In this document: positions 59,301-64,000 of the stretch, piece after piece
Layout of the letters: the number at the start of each line of letters is the position of its first letter
How positions within the stretch are numbered: position 1 is the first letter of the stretch
DNA from: Gossypium raimondii
Lineage: Eukaryota > Streptophyta > Magnoliopsida > Malvales > Malvaceae
Direction: 5' to 3'
Length of the DNA stretch: 64,000 bases
Assembly (NCBI RefSeq): GCF_025698545.1
Contig: NC_068571.1
Location: forward strand, 52,113,733-52,177,732
The notes under the pieces: generated by a model
What the model was told of the DNA's origin: nothing
The model's database searches: none
The model's input: the letters and a program-made list of their open reading frames with translations, nothing else
Program-made: the position numbers and the translations under genes

Positions 59301-62300
59301 GTTCTTGGGAAGATTATCTCATATGAATTAACAAGAAACAAGCAAGCAACAATCTTGAACCTTTTCTATCAAATCCAACACATCCTGGTTATCAACAAAT
59401 TCTATGTAGCTCCAATTGATTTCTTCTTTTGTGTATTCCTCCTGTTCCATTTTAAACACATGCTGGAAAGACAAAGTAACCATATTTTCAGAATAAACAT
59501 GGCCAAGGTAGCATCTGAAGGGGAAAAGAACTAATAGAATTTACCCAACCTGATTGAAATGTTGCTGTAGTTTTTCATTAGTAAAATTGATGCAGAACTG
59601 CTCAAAACTTTAGATACAAGAAAATAGAAAAAACCTTGTTAGCTACAATAGTAATATTCCATTTAATAGTATTTAAAGGCAAATGTCTGACCTGTTAAAC
59701 TTAAAGCTCTCGAACCCATAAATATCAAGGACTCCAATCAGTTGCTTTGAGTTTGGATCTTGTCCAATTGAAGAATTGATCTTATCAACAAGCCTGATAG
59801 AAATAAAGAAAACATTCAGAAGTTCATGCACTATGGTTGGATACAAAGCAGTGATGAAGTTTCATTACCAATCGAACAAGCGAGAATATATGGTTTTGGC
59901 TAATGCATCCCTACTACCAACAGCAGCAACAGGATCCAGAGGTCTTTTAATAATTTCTTCAGGGGTAACCATTACACGCTTTACCAGCGCATCTTCCAAG
60001 CTCTTGACATCACACCTGTTATAAATATAGTTTATAAGACAAGTGGATTAAAGAAACAATATATGCAAGGTAAGAAATTAAGAAATGGCTCATACTTGAG
60101 TAGCTCAGCTGTCATATTAAGATGGAACCTAGATTTCTCATCCTTGATAACAGAAGAGTCAACCTCAGATCCCTTAGCAAAGTCAACATTCCCAAGATGT
60201 AAAATGGCAGCCACAACACCAAAAATTGCCTCCTGAAAGGATCATTCATTGTGAAAATATGAATACAACAAGAAGTACACTATTTCTTGAAACTAGCAGA
60301 AGAAAAGACTGACCTGCTCTTCCTCGCTAATTCCAACTACATCCATGGCCCTTATAGTTGCAATGTACTCCTGAGCATCGTCTACCCCATCCAATGCATA
60401 GCAGTCTGATTGATTAAGGTAATGGAAAGATTTAGGGTCACCCAACTTAAACTTTTCTTTAACCTGAAAATTGTCAAGGAACATTATCAGTGATTGCACA
60501 TTATTAGCATCAAAGCCAAGACTAAATGCGCATGAAAATTTATGCCCAAAACAGAAATATTTCATGATAAAAGCAAGGTCTTAGTACCTCTGGCGGTGCA
60601 GCACAAAGAAGGTAAAAGCAGTGGTAATTTCTTTCAGGATTTGAAATTTGGCAAACTCGAGACCGTTCCAGCAAATATGTACGAACAGCTGCCCCAGATA
60701 TCCTCCCACTCTTGTCAAATTGGAGCTCAACAAATTTACCAAAACGACTGCATAGCACCAAGAGAAAGGGAAACTCAGATAAAACACATAAAACTAATTC
60801 AAAGAAAAGATAAATCAAATAATTAATTGGAAATGATAGTTTTTGTAATAAATTAATCCAGCCAGCACCAAATACCATTGGCTGAAACATGAACTGGCCT
60901 TTGATATTACAAATAAGGAGCAGAATAAGCTATCGTGTTTGAAGAAGGTTATGATTTTAACATCCCAAAGCAAACATACACTCACCTTGAGTTGTTGTTC
61001 CTAACAGTTTTTGCATTTCCAAAAGCTTCAAGAACAGGATTTGACTGCAAAAATTAAACATCCAGAAGTACCAAGTCAGGAAAATGTTCCCATCATTGGA
61101 GGCCCTGAGGGTGTTAGGTTTAAGATTCATCTTACTTCTAGAACTTGTTGTTCAACCGTTCGCCCTTCGACTCCAGATCGACCACCAAGGTATGCAAGGT
61201 AACGCATAAGCATCTTTGTAGTCTCAGTCTTACCAGCACCACTTTCTCCACTAACCAGAATTGAGTTGCTTTTCCCCTCGTTCATCATTGCCCTGTTTAC
61301 ATGATTAATCAGAGACAACATTTACTGTAAATTCTGATGTCCAGTAGAGCAGAGGGTATTTACCTGTATGCAACGTCCGCAACCGCAAAAACATGAGGAT
61401 TCAGCTCTCCAAATGCAGCCCCTTTATATTGTTCCATCATGTGAGTGTCATACAGGTGTGGTAACCTTTGGAATGGATTTATAGCAATCAAGATATTGCC
61501 AGTGTATGTCTGAGGAAAGTGGAAAATAAGAGCACATCAGCATGCAAGACTAGATGACTTCAAAGATATATCTTTTTTTTTTCTCTAAATCCACTTCAGC
61601 ATGTGAACAGAGAGAGAACAAAAGTATCTTACATAGATTTCATTAAGTTCATATCTCATAGCCAAGTTATGCAGAACTCCAGGTTCATGCAAATATGAGA
61701 GCTTTGTCATGTCATCAACACCTCCGGGAGGTGCTTCAGTATCTTTTGGAAAAACTTTTGAGATATTTGCCACAGCCTGCAATCAGTTTCATTAGTAAGA
61801 CAATTAAGAGTAGAACCTATACCCCCATCCCCAGAAAAAAACTAAGGATAAATAAAAATAGCAGAAAATATAGTATATTTAAACATCAAAGTTCCACTTT
61901 GACATGACTAAATGAACTTTGGTTGCACACTGAACTATACACTGACATCTTGTATTGACCAACTGCTAAGCTATGTATGAACAGCTTGATGCGGCCCTGT
62001 CCGCCTATATAACTCATAAGTAGCTCAACCAACAGAAAGCAAAAATAAACTCACAGTTTTTCCATTTGTTGTCTGGACATGGACTTCTTCACCACTGATT
62101 TTAAAAACTTCTCCATCAATCCATGCAACTGTAGGATCTTCGACCCATACATGAGAACCTACAATAATGTTAACAGGAGCAGCCTGCACATATATGGAAG
62201 TATTAGCCATACAAAAAAGGAAACAAAGTTTACAAACACAGTCATGACTGTCTGAAATAAGTATGCACAAAAGAATAGTTCAATCAAAGAAAGACAATAA

Positions 62301-63412
62301 TAAATTAATCTCTCGTCTCCAATCAATGAAAGTTTCCCAAAACAAGCAACATGGAAAACTAAAGGACAATCTAGTTCATAAAGAAAGCATATCAGTTTAA
62401 GATGAACAAGAATTAAACTAAGTGTTTGTCTAGGTGAAAATTAGAAGTATGACAAGTGGTTGAAATTTTTTTTTTTTAAATCAATGCCATTAACTCAATA
62501 ACAAAGAATGACAAATGAGCTTAAAATCAATATCATAACAATGACATGAAACTCCATCAAGGATTACAGCTCGAGATTCTTTCAAAAGAACATGAATTCG
62601 TCATGAACCAATTCTGCAGTCTGTCATATATGTTCCGCATCATCCAAAAGAAATAATAAATTAGGCAGACAATAGCATTTCATCAAACTCACCGGCATAG
62701 TAACATTGCCTTACCATGACATCCTCAACCTCCATTTCAACTGCCAACATAAATCTAATTATGGTACTAATAACTACCACCAACTTTTTACCATTCAAAA
62801 CCCCAAAGACTAAAAGTCATTCATTGCCCTATGATACTGACTTGGCATTAAAACAAAACAACTAACCTTCTTTCTAGCTCAACTTAATTTCTCTACCATC
62901 TTATCAATACTTTCAACATCTAACAAGAGCTAATTATTTTTTTAGTAACATCTCAATCATGTTATTCCAAAAACAAATATAATATGATTTACATTTTACT
63001 TGTAAATTGATCCTATACTCTAACTCGATTCGTTCACATCAAATCAGCTTCACCGATCAAACATCTACACTGCATTTCGTTTTTTTTTCTTTTGAATCAA
63101 GTAAACGTATATATTTAAATTTTCCTATTGTAGAAACTTATATATTCGAATCTTTTAATCCACAATTCAGATGACATTCATCATTTTCAAAAAAAATGCC
63201 ATGGCATGGATTTATACAACAAAGTATTTTCTTATCTAATATCAAGATTTCTAAATCTACAAAAAAAAATATACATAATAAAACAAAAATGAAACTAATA
63301 AGTAACTGAAAAGGAAAAGAAAAAGTAAAGTAGAAATCAAATTAACAAGCTGGCAAGTTCAACCGATTCAACTCAGCCAAAAAGAAAAACACTAAAAGCA
63401 TTCGAGTACCAT
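50321..63412 (-). CDS. XI-1/XI-K-like: Class XI myosin heavy chain, 39 coding exons
   Basis: Actin motor driving organelle movement and cytoplasmic streaming. Exons (minus): 63412-63410, 62183-62055, 61776-61633, 61509-61364, 61292-61136, 61044-60986, 60747-60588, 60463-60314, 60232-60096, 60015-59869, 59793-59692, 59607-59550, 59462-59361, 59206-59169, 59006-58880, 58794-58624, 56617-56486, 56399-56290, 55914-55854, 55555-55378, 55191-54986, 54830-54711, 54624-54526, 54427-54206, 53762-53623, 53297-53180, 53084-53034, 52941-52861, 52717-52547, 52375-52220, 52133-51927, 51715-51578, 51491-51421, 51312-51213, 51122-51066, 50970-50914, 50822-50742, 50624-50542, 50444-50321. Every phase closes: 4593 nt, 1530 aa, the family length. 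SH3-like start [18 protein letters not shown]-loop GESGAGKT (156-163); switch I NNNSSRFG (209-216); switch II DIYGFE (434-439); six IQ motifs to about 880; coiled coil about 880-1060; DIL cargo-binding tail; end [16 protein letters not shown]. That ending favours XI-1 (MYA1) over XI-2. Complete. Exon 1 is the bare ATG. Confidence 0.95.
57060..57260. repeat. Dispersed repeat fragment in myosin intron 16
   Basis: Contains AACACTTGTATCCAACACAT and CTCAAGTCCGGGTAACATAG, a word pair I remember as a common plant repeat (minus strand CTATGTTACCCGGACTTGAG). No coding content. Confidence 0.4.
57315..58520 (+). mobile_element. Probable LTR remnant in myosin intron 16
   Basis: Begins TGTAGGCACCTAATTTTGTC and ends near TAGTTAGTGGCAACTTCCTA, both resembling terminal parts of a plant gypsy-type LTR. 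About 1.2 kb without coding frames. It explains most of the unusual length of this 2.0-kb intron; neighbouring introns are mostly 80-500 bp. No target duplication found, so the boundaries are tentative. Confidence 0.4.
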
Positions 63413-64000
63413 GACGATTATACACAGCGATCTTCGTTCTATCCACTCATCCGATACACACGACCGAGTCGACGAAAAGCAAACTCAACGAGTCAGATCG
63501 GACCAAAAAATAAACAATGAACTGATATATAGCTCAAACAAACGAAGAAAAACTTCAACCAAACACACAGGAAAATGGCGGTTGAATTCACAAGCAAAAA
63601 CGATAAACAACAATAAGCAAAGCTTTATATATTTTTTTTCTCACGATTTTTGCTCTTCTTTTTCTTTTTCTTTTTTATGAAATGAAAATGCAAAGAATCG
63701 AAGCAAATGGAAATGGCGAAGGTGACTTATATACAAAGCAAAAAGTTCAAAAGTTTTTTTTTTTTTTACAATCTCTTTTATTTATTTAATAAAAAAATTG
63801 GGTTAGCATTGTGTATGCTGGGGTCCGAAAGCGTGGGGTGGCAAAGATGATGGGTCTAGTTGGACAATTCGTGGTCGCCACAAATACTGGGATTTTTGGG
63901 ACTTTGAGACCGACATTAGTATTGTTTTCTTAGACTAAAATTTACCCTTTTTTATTGTTTTTTGGGTCGGTGTTTTAAGGCTTATACTTAGTTGGTATTT
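63413..64000 (-). promoter_or_regulatory. Myosin 5'UTR and promoter region
   Basis: On the minus strand the leader reads AG- and GAAAAA-rich from about 63740 down to the start codon, with a long A tract (T tract 63756-63768 on the plus strand) upstream. The transcription start cannot be placed. The 89-aa plus-strand frame at 63411-63680 is an antisense translation and not a gene. Confidence 0.45.

Noticed and set aside
63411-63680. 89-aa plus-strand frame starting next to the myosin ATG
   Set aside because: Antisense to the myosin leader, low complexity, no domain.

Overview
This 64-kb window is nuclear DNA of a flowering plant, most likely a eudicot and probably a cotton relative (Gossypium/Malvaceae). 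The genes are spliced with GT-AG introns, every recognisable product is a plant protein, non-coding DNA is very AT-rich, and several repeat families look like ones I remember from cotton. The genus is inference from memory; the plant assignment is not.

I support nine protein-coding genes. From left to right: a small cytosolic acyl-CoA-binding protein (minus, four tiny exons, 448-1802); an EARLY FLOWERING 4-like clock protein (plus, 11687-12025, with a 5'UTR intron and a possible uORF); 40S ribosomal protein S3 (plus, six exons, 17324-19500, with telo-box promoter motifs); an F-box protein (plus, 21523-22683); photosystem II subunit PsbX (minus, 23163-23552); an ATL-type RING-H2 ubiquitin ligase (plus, 27193-27735); the ESCRT-III subunit VPS2.1/CHMP2 (minus, five exons, 28580-32003); an NF-YA transcription factor with a miR169 target site in its 3'UTR (plus, 44316-46357); and a complete class XI myosin (minus, 39 coding exons, 50321-63412, 1530 aa). 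They are ordinary, independently expressed genes with no operon-like grouping. Several touch on traffic and signalling (myosin XI, VPS2.1, ATL, F-box) or on light and clock (PsbX, ELF4-like), but nothing in the layout shows that they work together.

The rest is repeat-rich. 1-11 kb holds MITEs, tRNA-related SINE-like copies, an 815-bp tandem duplication and a hAT-type MITE with a perfect 8-bp target duplication. 12-17 kb is AT-rich with decayed pieces. 19.9-26.9 kb holds non-LTR retrotransposon remnants (one with a clear RNase H domain, nested in a MITE) and a probable LTR remnant just upstream of the ATL gene. 32.4-39.1 kb is a nested set: a decayed organelle 23S rRNA fragment split by a 634-bp solo LTR, then a hAT-like MITE split by a 3.4-kb solo LTR with a 5-bp target duplication, then a second MITE of that family. 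39-42 kb and 46.5-50.3 kb hold more MITEs.

The most interesting signals are the twice-repeated, unusually conserved block inside RPS3 intron 3 (possible intronic snoRNA), the layered control of the NF-YA gene (leader uORFs, leader intron, miR169 site), the rRNA insertion whose interruption by a solo LTR can be read base by base, and the myosin start codon that stands alone in its exon with a competing upstream-exon choice.
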